Positions 20,751-31,885 of a stretch of DNA of 64,000 bases are shown here, one piece after another. The stretch lies in the NCBI GenBank assembly GCA_021292165.1, contig CM037877.1, forward strand, positions 299,848,726 to 299,912,725. The letters are read 5' to 3'. Position numbers and translations under genes: made by a program. How positions within the stretch are numbered: position 1 is the stretch's first letter; the number at the start of each line of letters is the position of its first letter. Below the pieces are notes generated by a model. It was not told the origin of the DNA and made no database searches. It worked only from the letters and a program-made list of their open reading frames with translations. This stretch comes from Shinisaurus crocodilurus (lineage: Eukaryota; Chordata; Lepidosauria; Squamata; Shinisauridae).

Positions 20751-22184
20751 TACAGTAATACCTTGGATTACAAGTAACTTGGTTTGAGAGCGTTTTGCAA
20801 GACAAGCAATTTTTTAAATATTTATTTAATTTTTTTTTTTTACTTGATATACAAGCGTCGTCTTGCAATACAAGTATTGTAGTATGGCTTAAATTAAAAA
20901 TCTCTGTACAAATTTTTTGGGGGGGATTTTTGTGGAGAAAGCCAACCTAAAACCCCTTTCTGACACACACACACTCACCAAGGAGGGGGAAAGGAGACAG
21001 GGGGGGGGAGACAGCCAGTCTCCACAGAGACCAAAGGGGACAAACAACATCTGCATAGAATCACCCCAGGGGGGAAGGCAGGAAGCATCCCCAGGTTCGT
21101 CAATGCTCTCGTATATCAGCCCCATCTACATAAGACTTGAATACCTTGCCAGAGCAGACACTTCGGCACCCATAAGAAAGGACCATTCAACACCACAAGA
21201 TGGGACCAAAGGGACCCCACCCCACAGGGACCCCACCCCACAGGGGGAAGGTAGCAACCCACCTGATTGGCCACCCACCTGAGGAGGGTGGCAACCCACC
21301 TGATTGGCCGCCCACCTGAGGAGGGTGGCAACCCACCTGATTGGCCACCCACCTGAGGAGGGTGGCAACCCACCTGATTGGCCGCCCACCTGAGGAGGGT
21401 GGCAACCCACCTGATTGGCCACCCACCTGATTGCAGAGGGAGGGGCTACCTGAAACCCAAGGTATAAAACACCCTGCGCAAGGGAACTGAGTTGTTGGAC
21501 CTGATCAGCAATCTTGCCCCATGCTTGGGGTAAGGGAACGAAGGGATCGGCAACCCCGGGTAGCAGCACCCGGCGTGCTCCAGCTAGCTGAAATCACTGG
21601 CCGCTTGGGTTGACCGGACCCCCGGGAAACCAAGCTGAAATCACTGGCCGCTTGGGTTGACCGGACCCCCGGGAAACCAAGCTGAAATCACTCACAAGCC
21701 GCTTAGGTAGACTGGACCTCCGCCGGGAACCCAGCTAGCCACTTGGGTAGACCGGACCTCCGCCGGGAACCCAGCTAGCAGCATGCGGTTGACCGGGCCT
21801 CTGCTGGAGCCCGAGCTGAACTAACTAGCTGAGAGCCCTGAAATCACGGTGTCCTTGAGACCTCTTGCTTGCTACTTTGTACCGTGCTGATAAGCTGTAT
21901 TGCTGGCGTGGGTCTGGGTTGGTGAAGGTAATTTTGTAAATAAACTTGTTTGATAAAAGATACTTTTGTGGCTATAAATTATCCCTTTATTCTGGGCTAA
22001 GGGTGATAGTCGCTGGGGGACCTCGGAGAAGGCCCGCCCCAAGACTCGCTACCCCCTTAGCATTGAACCCGCGCAGAAGACCAGGTTGTCGGTCTTCCAC
22101 TATTTTGTTTTGATATAAGAGTGTTTTGGATTACAAGCAAGTTTCCGGAACGAATTATGCTCTCAATCCAAGACATGACTGTAT
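20751..22184. mobile_element. pogo/Tigger-like MITE split by a solo LTR
   Basis: The left part TACAGTAATACCTTGGATTA (20751-20930) and right part ending CAATCCAAGACATGACTGTA (22102-22184) form inverted ends bounded by TA. A closely similar uninterrupted copy is at 28845-29108. The solo LTR at 20931-22101 separates the halves. Confidence 0.8.
20931..22101 (+). mobile_element. Solo LTR, family A, with 5-bp target duplication ATTTT
   Basis: It starts TGTGGAGAAAGCC and ends CGGTCTTCCACT, flanked by ATTTT at 20926-20930 and 22102-22106. The minisatellite at about 21248-21435 has roughly five CCAAT-bearing 37-bp units. TATAAAA lies near 21464 and AATAAA near 21938. Confidence 0.93.
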
Positions 22185-23415
22185 AGGCAGAGATATCCTG
22201 AGAATTTGTGGCTCCAGTTCACAACAGATGGCGTGCTTAATCCTCAGCCGCAGAGCGGACTTTGGAAACGGGCCCCCAATGTTTTTGCTGATTGCTTTGG
22301 ATCAATATTCCAAAGTGTCTCTGATGGTTCCACTTGTTTCCCTTTGTGAATCCTGGCGGCCAGCGGAGATGATGTCGCGCTTGTCGCCAATGAGCCTCCT
22401 GTTCTCTGTCCTGGTGGTTCAATATACAGCCCATGCTTGAACCTTCCCCAGAAGCCCCACAAGGGGGTGGTTTTGCTGGGGACAAGCAGGCACTGGAGGA
22501 ATTCATGATCGACGACGTTGAGCATTTGATAGCTAACATGCTCCCCTCTCTTTTCAGAAATGATGCACCACCTATGGCTTTTGACTTGTGATGGAAGATG
22601 CTTGAAAGGCCAGCCGTGCAGCAGTGTCACGCTCGCTCCCCTCCTCAGCCTGCGCCCCCTACAGGGGAAAGACCCCCAGATCCACTCAACACCCCCCCAC
22701 CCCACCCCCACCCCACCCGCTTGCCTTCTCTAAGAACATCGTAAGGAGACTGGAAGGAGCTGCCGCCCTCCCCAGGGTGACTTTTGACCGTCTCTGGGGA
22801 AACCCGCCTGGAGAGCAGAAAGCATCAGCCAGGCCTTTTCTAGTCCCAGGGAAGGTTTCCCCTTGTGGTGATGGATTTAGGAAGGGGGCTTTGGGGGGGG
22901 CATGGGCTGCGGGCGGCGGCGGGGGGGGGAAGGTCATTGGGGGTGGGGGGGGAGGAAACCTTGTTGGATGGATGGAAGGAAAGTCATGGGCGGGAGAGAC
23001 ACTGTGTGGAAGGCACCCCGAGCAGGGTGGTGGGCGACAGAGGCAGACGGGAGAGGGGGTGCTGGGGGCTTGGGCGCCGGGCCTCTCAGGGACCAGGGAC
23101 CCTTTGGGGTAAACCCACACTGCAGCGTTGTCTGGCATGAGCTCTCCTCTGCACACCATTGTATTAGTCTTCTCTTCTCCGTTTCCTCTTTTTCTCCTTT
23201 CCCTTTCTCTCCCAGCCCAGCCTCGCTGCCCACCCATCCCTCCCTCCTCGCCCTTTCTTTGTCCCCCCCCCCCTTTCCCGTAACTCGTCCCCTGGGCAAC
23301 ACAGGCCTTTCACTGGGGGACAAAAGCGCCCCCCCCATGAGGGTAACAGCCCCCAGGTTCTGCCAGCGAGGGGTGGCCCCTGTTGCCCAGGGAGATGCGC
23401 CGAGGAGGTGGGTCG
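22185..23415. other. Region upstream of the natriuretic peptide gene
   Basis: No recognised exon or transposon end. It becomes G/C-rich with long G and C runs (22890-22960, 23265-23340). Distal regulatory elements of the next gene could lie here but none is demonstrable by eye. Confidence 0.4.
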
Positions 23416-23423
23416 AGCAGCCC

Positions 23424-23430
23424 TATAAGA
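23424..23430 (+). promoter_or_regulatory. TATA box of the CNP-like gene
   Basis: TATAAGA within CCCTATAAGAGTCG lies about 110 bp upstream of the start codon. Transcription would start near 23450-23460, giving a 5' UTR of about 80 bp. A TATA promoter is usual for natriuretic peptide genes. Confidence 0.7.
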
Positions 23431-23535
23431 GTCGTGGCCAGTGGTGCAGTCAGACACAACCAAACCAGCCCCCCAGCTGCCCCCGCTTGGATCCCAAAGA
23501 GAAACTTGAGTGTTTGGGGTTTTTTTTGGACAAGG

Positions 23536-23610
23536 ATGAAGATCCTGTGCCCCATCCTCTTCTTCATCCTCCTGCCGCAGGCCTCCCAGACCCCCGTCCG
23601 CTCACCCGAG
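23536..23610 (+). CDS. C-type natriuretic peptide-like precursor, exon 1
   Basis: The first coding exon encodes 25 residues, MKILCPILFFILLPQASQ followed by TPVRSPE. This is a short basic N-terminus, a hydrophobic core and a small-residue region typical of a signal peptide. The ATG (23536-23538) is in CAAGGATGA context, with no earlier in-frame ATG after the predicted transcription start. The exon ends GAG and the donor GTAGGT at 23611, in phase 0. Exon 2 is 341 bp downstream. The TATA box, short signal exon and phase-0 intron match the usual layout of CNP-type genes. It would direct the precursor into the secretory pathway. Confidence 0.88.
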
Positions 23611-23951
23611 GTAGGTAGAGGACACAGGACCCCGCCAGCTCCCCCAGTCTACCCTCAGGACCAGCCCCCTCCTCTGGGCACCGGCGTCTCCTGGCCCCAC
23701 ACTCTCCTCAGGGGACCCAGGAATTCTGGCCCTGCCCACCCCACCCACAAATCCAACTTCTCTGATACCTGGTCCTGGTGCCTTCCACAAAGTTAGTACA
23801 TTTCAGTGTATCCCTATTAAATGTTACATGGGAAATGGCACTTTAACGTGTGTGTGTGTGGGGGGGGGTAAACTGTGGGGGCACAGCATCCTCTTTATGG
23901 GATGAGTTTGGGGGCCCTCTTTAGCAGCCGCTTCCTTCCTCCTCCCAACAG

Positions 23952-24233
23952 GCCTTGCTGGAGATTCTCGGGGAAGATCTGGCCGCTCTGCTGTCTGGCC
24001 ATGAAGGGGACCCCCCCTCGCTCCCCCAGGACCCCCTGTCCCGACTCCTAAGCAGGAAGCACCCCCTCCGGGATACCTCAACACCCTCCCAGGAACGCGC
24101 CTGGACCCACTTCTTAAACGACTTCGTGAACACCCAGAAGAAGTTTCGGGGGCGCACCAAGAAGATGGGGCAGCAAGGCTGCTTTGGGATCAAGCTCGAC
24201 CGGATTGGGACCCTCAGTGGCCTTGGATGCTAA
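23952..24233 (+). CDS. C-type natriuretic peptide-like precursor, exon 2 with mature peptide
   Basis: The acceptor CTCCCAACAG precedes GCC. The exon encodes residues 26-118 and ends TAA at 24231-24233. The propeptide (26-96) is acidic then basic, with AWTHFLNDF and QKKFRGRTKK before the mature peptide. Cleavage after Lys95-Lys96 gives exactly 22 residues: MGQQG plus the ring CFGIKLDRIGTLSGLGC, with Cys102 and Cys118 closing a 17-residue ring. The precursor stops right after the last Cys, the hallmark of C-type rather than A- or B-type peptides. Known role of the family: secreted ligand of guanylyl cyclase receptors (mainly NPR-B), raising cGMP. GTLSG replaces the commoner GSMSG. A GTAAGC donor at 24236, 2 bp after the stop, suggests an untranslated third exon; a candidate acceptor TTTCAG ends at 24853. 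Which CNP paralogue this is cannot be told from the window, so no symbol is given. Confidence 0.92.
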   Translation, partial: ALLEILGEDLAALLSGHEGDPPSLPQDPLSRLLSRKHPLRDTSTPSQERAWTHFLNDFVNTQKKFRGRTKKMGQQGCFGIKLDRIGTLSGLGC

Positions 24234-24239
24234 TGGTAA

Positions 24240-27080
24240 GCCTGGCTGGGAGATCACCGAGGGCCGCGGGGGGTCAGCGGGTTGTGGGGCCAGGGCGGGG
24301 GGGACCGAGAGGAAGCAGGCCAGAGTCGCACCTTGCAGAACATCCCCGCCTTCTGCGTTCTCAAGCTACTGAGGGGTCCGGGGAGACCCCGCCATTTTCA
24401 ACGGGCGACGGTGCCGCTGAGCCTTCTCCTGGCAGGGAGATGCCGCAATGGAAAGCCCCCCTAAGCAGGGGGCACATGAGTGCACAGGAGCCCTGCCCCA
24501 CGCCATGTCCTCCACCAGCATCTGGTTTTCGAGAGGTAGACTGCCTCTTACCCTGGAGGTTCTATCTAGCCTTCATGGCTGATAACTATGGATAGATCTC
24601 TCCATCCCCATGAATCTAATGCCCCATTAAAGCAGTCAAAACCACTGGCCTTTCCCCAGAGGCTGCTGTGGTGGTGGTGGTGGTGGTGGTGGTGGTGGTG
24701 GTTTCATATGCTCGTGAGAGGTGGTGCGAAGAAGATGTGGTACTCCCTTTTGGCCATCCCGGCTCTCGCCAACACCTCGGGGAGATGATTTGCCAGGATG
24801 TAGGTGGGTTAGTGGGTGACGACGGCCTCTTCTGATTTCCTTTCTGCTTTCAGATATCCTCCCCCCAAATGAGCCTGGGTTCACCCTGATGGGTACAGAT
24901 GGGGGGGGCAGGAAAAGGCGGGTTTGGGGGCTCCGGGCTGCAGAGTAGCTCAAGGAAAGAGCAGTTGTAGGGTGGACTTAGAACATGCATGTAAGTATCA
25001 CCCTTCCCCATCCTGGGGCTCGCCGGATGTGTTGGACTGCAATTCCCATCATCCCCTGGCCAGCATGGACTGCCGGCGGGCCCCAGGATGGGGAAGGTTG
25101 TAGTAGCTCCTGGTAACACCAACAACCTAGTTCTTGTGCTGAACCAAATATTTGGGACCAATGGAAAGGAGGCAGGCAGGGCAGCAGTTCAGGGCCCGGG
25201 TGTCCCTCTTTTGCAGGGTGGGGGCAAGGCCGGGCTTAACTTGAGCCGGAGCTTTCCAGGTCTCAGTCCCAAAACCTGCCTTGAAGGCTAGGGCTCCTCA
25301 GCACTGGAACATACGGGGGGGGGGGAGAAAGAGTAGCCCCGAGCCTGTGCAAAGTGCATTTAAGGAAGGCACACTTTCCAGGCATATCCCAAGTCCCATT
25401 ACATCTCTTTTAAGAAATTAGCCACCGAAGAGGAGAGTGGGGTTTGGGGAGCCAGCGGGGGTAAGTGCATCGTTCTTCCTGAATGCAGGCAGGCCAGACT
25501 TCAAAATAGGAACCCATCTGGGGAAGGAAACAGAAGGAGATCAGAGGGGAAGTGGGGCCATTCCACCAGCCATGCTGAAAGACTGCGTAATGTTTTCCTC
25601 TTCCCTTCCCTTCCCTTCTTCCTTGTGTGTTGTGCCTTTTCAGGTTGCAGGGACTGTCTTGTTTACTGGTTGCAGCCTGTAAGCTGCTATGGGAGCCTTT
25701 TTGGCTGGGGGGGCACGGGCATAAAAATGCTTCAGATAAATAAATAAATAAATAAAGTAGGACAGTGGGCTGTGACGGATGGGGTGGGGGGGAGATAAGT
25801 AGCAGAAGGGAGAGGATGTCTTCAGGTATTTTTCACTTCAGCTCCCCACGCCTCCCCCCAGCCACGCCTCATCTTTGCTGCCCCAGAAAGGGGTGTGTGT
25901 GTGATTGGATTCTTTCCCTGTTCCCAGCCTCCAGTGGGGGACAGCAAGCCATCAGAAGGCCAAATATTTCCCTCATGCATTTGGCCAGCTCTTTCTGAAG
26001 TCAGTTAAGTTCTTTCTAGGGCTCTCGCCCAGTTAAAAAAAACTCTTAATTGTATGCATTGGACTAGACTAAAACAATAGTTTTGAAGGGAGAAATGGGG
26101 TGGGGGGTAGAACGTTGCAGCAGGTGTCATCTTGGAAGAGGCAAACCCAACCCCCCCGCCCCGCTGCCCCCAAGGTGAAAGGCGGAAGACCTCTTCTAAG
26201 ACAGGGTCCTGCCATCTGCAGTTTTTTATAATTAATTGGGATTTTAAAAATAAACGTCTGACTAATTATGCCTTTTTCATCATTTAATAGTGTGATCCTA
26301 TGCTTTACTCAGAACTAGGCTCCACTGTATTCATTAGGGCTTACTCCCAGGTAAATGTGCATTAGGATTATAGCCTTAAAAGGGTTTAATAAATTAATTT
26401 CATGGATTCCAGTTTGCAGCTCTAGTCCTTTCCAGGAAGAACTACCTAGTTCCCCATAGGACAGCCTGGCCTCAGTCTCATCAGTTGCACGCACCCGCTC
26501 CTCTCTCTCCTGCACCCCCATTTACTTCCATGTTTGGGATGCAGGGCTAATCTTCCACTTTCCACGGCTTTCCTTCTTGTAGGGAAGACGGATGCCTGTG
26601 ACTGACGAAGCCCCTGCAGGGCTGAACGCCTTCACCAAGACAAAAGCACTCATGTGCTTGCAGAGACCTCTTCCTCCGGCCTGCTTCTCGGCTGCGTGTT
26701 CTGCTGCCTCAGTTGCCTGCTTGGACCTCCGCCGCCTGCTGCTGCCTCTGCCCCTCCCGCCTGACACTTTTCTCGTCCTCCAGCTCGCCAAGCATCCATC
26801 CGGGTCGTATTGTGCCTGTCCTTTGTAACCCATTGGAATGTGCCTTAATTTTTAGAAAAAATAATTTTAAAAAAAATTCAGTTTGGCGCCCCACCTGAGC
26901 TGCAAAATTAATCCGGTTTGGTGACCAGTATGTGTGAGACATTATACTGAACATTGCAGAGTCAAAGCGCAGCCCCAGAATGCATGGAATAGGACACCTT
27001 TGAGCATGTACAGAGTGTATCCTCCTCGCTACTGAGCAATCCACCTGCACACATTTGGGATTAGGGGATGCCTACTAACT
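24240..27080. other. Downstream of the CNP-like gene: mostly unassigned
   Basis: It contains a (GGT)n run at about 24666-24702, an imperfect foldback at about 25003-25100 (CCATCCTGGGGCTCGCCGG), an ATAAATAAATAA tract near 25737-25757 and a small MITE-like hairpin at about 26287-26376 (GGGCTTACTCCCAGGTAAAT). I see no further exon. Confidence 0.45.
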
Positions 27081-27084
27081 AGTG

Positions 27085-27205
27085 CAGTGTTCTCCAACCT
27101 TGGGTCCCCAGATGTTTTTGGCCTACAACTCCCAGCTTCGCTGGCTGGGGCATGCTGGGAGTTGTAGGCCAAAAACATCTGGGGACCCAAGGTTGGAGAA
27201 CACTG
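27085..27205. repeat. Foldback hAT-like MITE
   Basis: CAGTGTTCTCCAACCTTGGG at the left and its reverse complement at the right form arms of about 55 bp with almost no mismatches, around TTCGCTGGC. Same family as 13439, 28421, 31743, 38133 and 57000. Confidence 0.9.
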
Positions 27206-27639
27206 CACTAGGGTTTGTTTCTAGACCTCTCATTTGAGGACCTCAGCACTTCCTCAGAAGCACTCATTCACACGTCCCAAAGCTGAGCACAGGCATGCGA
27301 AAATAGCTTATGGGGCTGAAATTAAAATTAAGGCTTGGCCCGCTGATGGTCTCCAGAAGCTAGCTGAGCATTACCCCACAATATTCAGATTTCCAGGGAC
27401 GAAATAACTTGATCAGCCCACGCGGTGGCGCAGTTCCCTTGAGAAGAACCTTTGGAAGGAGACCTGTGTGTGATCTCTGCTGACCCGAGCGGAGAGCGCC
27501 ACTTCTGCTTTTCCTACACTTAGATAAGTAATCTCTTCAGAGTGTGTGTGTGTGTGTGTGTGTGGTGGAACATGTGCACCCCGCCGCTTTGTGCAGTGTG
27601 GTAAATGAAACACTCGCTCGAGTGGAGGTTGGGGGAGTC

Positions 27640-28200
27640 ATTTCATGCAGCTCCTCGGTGCGCTGCAAGCGCTTCAGAATACAAGCAGAGCTGTGCTGGG
27701 TCAGACCAAGGGCCTCTCTCTAGTCCAGCAGTCTCTTCCCGCAGTGGTCAAGCACGTGCCCCCGTGGGAAGCTGACAAACAGGACCTGAGCACAGCAGCA
27801 CCCGCTGCACTCTCGTGCCCATCAACTGCAATGGGGAAGGGAACTGCCTCCGATCCTGGAGGTCCTGTATAGCCACTGTGGCTAGGAGCAGCCACGGATA
27901 GCCTTTCCCTCCATCCAAACTGGTGGCCATCATCACTACGATCTTGTGGACGTGAATTCCACAGTTTAATTGTGCGCTGCGTGAAGGACTTCCTTTTGTC
28001 TGTCCTGAATCTCCCACCCCCCCCCCTCAAGCTTCATGGGGTGACCCCTTTGGGTTCTAGTATTATGCGAGCGGGAGAAAAATGTCTCCCGCTCCAGTCT
28101 CTCTCCACACCAGGCATCATTTTGCACGCCTCTCTCACGTCTCTCCTGCCGGCGCCTTTTTTTCCCCAAGCCAAACAGTCCTGGATGTTGCGGACCTCAT
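27640..28200 (-). mobile_element. CR1-type 3' end (second subfamily), degraded
   Basis: On the - strand, remnants of KRKSFTQRTIKLWNSRPQ and a 3' UTR containing the reverse of GCTGTGCTGGGTCAGACCAA match the copy at 20130-20670. A (TG)n run lies nearby at 27543-27563. Confidence 0.75.
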
Positions 28201-28420
28201 AGGGGAGTTTCCTCCACCCCCCTGATCATTTGGGTTGCACATCTACCTTGGCAAGAGGCATCACATCCAGCACAGGGGAAATTCACACTGGAGGGGTCAT
28301 TACCTACACCGGCATTCAGTTTGGGCAGCTGTGATTCTGTACCTTGTTTTTTTAAAATGAACCGTGCAATTATACCATCAAAAGAACACCAGCAGCACCC
28401 TGCTGGATTAGACCCTAAAG

Positions 28421-28539
28421 CAGTGTTCTCCAACCTTGGGTCCCCAGATGTTTTTGGCCTACAACTCCCAGCATGCCCCAGCCAGCTTCTGGGAGTTGTA
28501 GGCCAAAAACATCTGGGGACCCAAGGTTGGAGAACACTG
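28421..28539. repeat. Foldback hAT-like MITE
   Basis: CAGTGTTCTCCAACCTTGGG arms are near-perfect, with a shortened loop (CCAGCTTCTGGG). Confidence 0.9.
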
Positions 28540-28677
28540 CTGTAGATGATGTACAATCTGTAGAATTGTAATTTGTAGAAAGATCAGTATTCCAACAGTC
28601 TGAGTCTGTGGTCCCAATTCCCCCCTGAAACCCTAAAATCCCCCCGGGGGGAATTCCCCCCCTGGTTGAGAACCCCT

Positions 28678-28756
28678 GGAGTAGACCCACTGAAAAGAAT
28701 GAGACCTAAGTCAGTTGTGACTGACTTAGGTCTCATTCATTTCAATGGGTCTACTC
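28678..28756. repeat. Short foldback MITE
   Basis: AGTAGACCCACTGAAAAGAA pairs imperfectly with TTCATTTCAATGGGTCTACT, and AATGAGACCTAAGTCAG with its exact reverse complement. A related sequence lies near 53520-53585. Confidence 0.8.
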
Positions 28757-28844
28757 TACACAGGACTAACATTGGACACTACCCAAAATGTGGCTGGAAC
28801 CCTTTCCAGAAAATTAACTTGCAGTTGCCCACATAAACTCCCAT

Positions 28845-29108
28845 ATACAGGAATACCTTGGGTTGCAAGTAACTTGGTCTGAGAGCGTTTTGCAAGACAA
28901 GCAATTTTTTAAAATAAATTTTGACTTGATAAACAAGCGACGTCTCGCAATACAAGTTGGGATGTAACCGCTCGCCTCGAGTGGGCGTAGCGGGCTGAAA
29001 TCAGCCCCGCTCACGCCCGCCAGAGACTCGCTTTGATATAAGAGTGTTTTGGATTACAAGCACGGTTCCGGAACGAATTATGCTTGCAATCCAAGGTATT
29101 ACTGTATA
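28845..29108. mobile_element. pogo/Tigger-like MITE
   Basis: Inverted ends TACAGGAATACCTTGGGTTG and CAATCCAAGGTATTACTGTA are bounded by TA. The interior (AACTTGGTCTGAGAGCGTTT) matches the split copy at 20751-22184. No transposase remains. Confidence 0.8.
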
Positions 29109-29109
29109 C

Positions 29110-30325
29110 ACTTGGGGGGTGGGAGCTGGGGGGGGTGGGAACAACAGGGTGGAAAGTACGGCACCTTATCTTAAGGAGACAAAAACTTCATTTAAAAAGT
29201 GGGGAGGGTCCCTCCATATTCCATTCTAAAAGGAGGAAATGTTTGGACCTGAAGTTTCAAAGCTTGGCTGCGTTTCAAACCTGTGCCAAGTTCCCCTGGG
29301 ATGGGGGACCTCAACCAGTTCAAGCCTACAGCCATGCTGACCGCTGGAACCCCAGCTCCTTCGAGTGGGAACTGGAATTCGTGGTCCTGGCCTGTGCTTG
29401 AAGCCTGCCAATCAAAAGCGCCCTTAACTCTGCCCTTTTTGCCATTGTGTCCTGACTCCTGACAAGGGAGCCGACCTCCGGTTTCCCCTCCCCCGGGGAA
29501 AAGGATCCTTCTTAAGGGATCCTTGCCCAGCCGGGTTTTCCCTCCCCGCACATCCTGCAGCTTCGGGTGGGGAGCAGCACCACGCCTTTCCTGTCCTCCC
29601 TCCTTGTCCCAGAGCAATCCAGCAAGACAGACTCCCTAGTCCACTCTTGGCCACACAATTCCAAAAAAGGTGGCTGTTAAGAATGTGAAGCAGAGCCTTA
29701 CTGGATCAAGCCCGGGGGGGGGGGGGGGGGAGAGCTCCATCTAACCCAGCTCCCTGTTTCCAACAGGGGACATCCAGGTGCCTCTGGGTCGCGCCCTCAA
29801 GTAGGACATGAAGGCAACAGCCCTCCCTTCTCTCCCCAAGCTGTCTCTACACAGGGCGATACCATTTAGCTATCATGGCTAGGAAGCAAAGGGCGGCCCT
29901 GCTGGATCAGACTGGGGTGGGCGGGTGGGTGAGAAGGGGTTCCTGAATCCCAGGAGCATCAAACCACAGGCCCGTGGGCCGAGTGTGGCCCTCCAGGGGT
30001 CCCCAGACAGCCATGTCCCCTTTCCATCAATTCTTGGGTGGGTTCCCAACTTTTGTGTGGGGTTTTTTACTCCCTCTTCTAAAAGGCTGAAAGGCTTCCG
30101 CTAGCTAGGGGTTAGTTACTGGCTGCGAGCGCTTTTGGGATAAAATATGCTGGTGTTTTGGCCCCGCCCCATTTGCCCACCACCGGAATGCCCCCCCCCT
30201 CCAGCTTCTCCAGAACTGAATCCAGCCCCTGGGGCTGGAGAAGGCTGAACACCCGTGCTCTAAGGCATCATCCTATTCCAGAAACGGAAAAAGCAAGAGG
30301 AGAAGGCTCCAGAAGACGCAAATCC
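29110..30325. other. Unassigned stretch with short SINE or CR1 remnants
   Basis: No exon is recognised. Short pieces resembling the second CR1 subfamily 3' UTR appear near 29690-29930, and a G run lies at 29712-29729. Confidence 0.4.
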
Positions 30326-30332
30326 CCAGAAA

Positions 30333-31045
30333 GGCACAAAGCACGGGAATCCAAGAATGATAATACATATGAACATGTCTATGTGAACTGTGAAGAACTT
30401 CATGCAGAAATGAAAACGCTGAATCACAATGTTCGAAAAATGCACAAATGCAAGATGGAACAATAGTAAATGCACTAGTGAAATGAACCAGCTTAAAGAA
30501 ATGCCAATAATACAAATGCATAGAGTATAATACAACATGCTAGAAAGCTCGAAGAAACATAAACGACTTGAGAAGAGTACCAGCAGTTACCGACTTGTTT
30601 CACTCTCTTCTTCAGAACAAACATTCCGCAAGTGATTATCTTCTTCAAAACAAACATTAAATCATTAGTCACGTGGACGGTTTCATCGTTGCACTTAACA
30701 TTTCCTGAATCAGTTTGAAAGTTCTTTAAAGACTAATTATTTAATGTTTGTTCTGAAGAAGAGAGTGAAACAAGTCGGTAACTGCTGGTACTCTTCTCAA
30801 GTCGTTTATGTTTCTTCGAGCTTTCTAGCATGTTGTATTATACTCTATGCATTTGTATTATTGGCATTTCTTTAAGCTGGTTCATTTCACTGTTGCATTT
30901 ACTATTGTTCCATCTTGCATTTGTGCATTTTTCGAACATTGTGATTCAGCGTTTTCATTTCTGCATGAAGTTCTTCACAGTTCACACTAGACATGTTCAT
31001 ATATATTATCATTCTTGGGTTCCTGCGCTTTGTGCCTTTTGGGGG
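30333..31045. mobile_element. Long terminal-inverted-repeat element, arms about 290 bp
   Basis: The left arm (about 30333-30625), running from CACAAAGCACGGGAATCCAA to CTTCAGAACAAACATT, pairs with the right arm (about 30743-31045). The roughly 115-bp loop contains a further piece of the arm sequence (TTCTTCAAAACAAACATTAA). No protein is encoded. I infer a non-autonomous DNA transposon or foldback; the family is not recognised. Confidence 0.85.
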
Positions 31046-31742
31046 ATTATCATCCTATCCCAGACAGTGGCCAAAAAGGTCACAGGCAAGACATGAAGGC
31101 AACGACTGGCTCCAGCTTCCTGATACTCAGAGGTAGACTGCTCTGAGCAGGGAGGTTCTGCTTAGCCGTCATGGGGCTGGAGGCTGTCAACAGGCAGTTC
31201 CTCCGTGAATTACCGTAGTCTCCTCCTCATTTCAAGCCAGGAAATGGGGGGCTGTTCCTGGTGAAAGCGGGAATGGACGAACCCTGCACGATCAGGCCCA
31301 AGTCCTGTGACAGCCAGCATCCGGTTTGCATTGCAGCAGCGCAGCCAGTTTCAGATCTTTCTCAAGAGTCCCCAAAAGCAGGGCCTAAATATTATTATAT
31401 TTAATATTTATCAAATATTCCCCAAGCCGGCACCCTCCAGATGCGTTGGAACGGCAACTCTTGATCACCCACGGCCAGCGAAACACATCTGGAGGCCATC
31501 AGCTTGGGGAGGGTGGGTGTGCAAAGAAGAGAGCCTTTTGCCCTCCGTGGAAGATTCCAGCGCCGGCTCGTCTCGGGCAGCCACTGTTCGGGCTTGCCTC
31601 GGCGGCGAGAGAGGCCCCTTCGCTGTTTGCTCAGCGCTTTCGAAATCCCGCTCCAAGATAACTTGAATCCTTCGAGCCGAGGCTGCCTCCCGCTGCCTGC
31701 CTCCTCCTGCACCCTGGAAAACCTGCTTTGCACACACTAGCT

Positions 31743-31877
31743 CAGTGTTCCTCAACCTTGGGTCCCCAGATGTTTTTGGCCTACAACTCCCAGCATGCCC
31801 CAGCCAGCATAGCTGGCTGGGGCATGCTGGGAGTTGTAGGCCAAAAACATCTGGGGACCCAAGGTTGAGGAACACTG
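31743..31877. repeat. Foldback hAT-like MITE with 8-bp target duplication CACTAGCT
   Basis: The arms begin CAGTGTTCCTCAACCTTGGG. CACTAGCT is present on both sides (31735-31742, 31878-31885), which fixes the element ends and supports hAT-type transposition. Confidence 0.92.
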
Positions 31878-31885
31878 CACTAGCT

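Noticed and set aside
22244..22711. A - strand frame of about 155 codons upstream of the CNP-like gene
   Set aside because: I could not match it to a family with confidence, overlapping frames look equally plausible, and it has no clear splice or promoter context.
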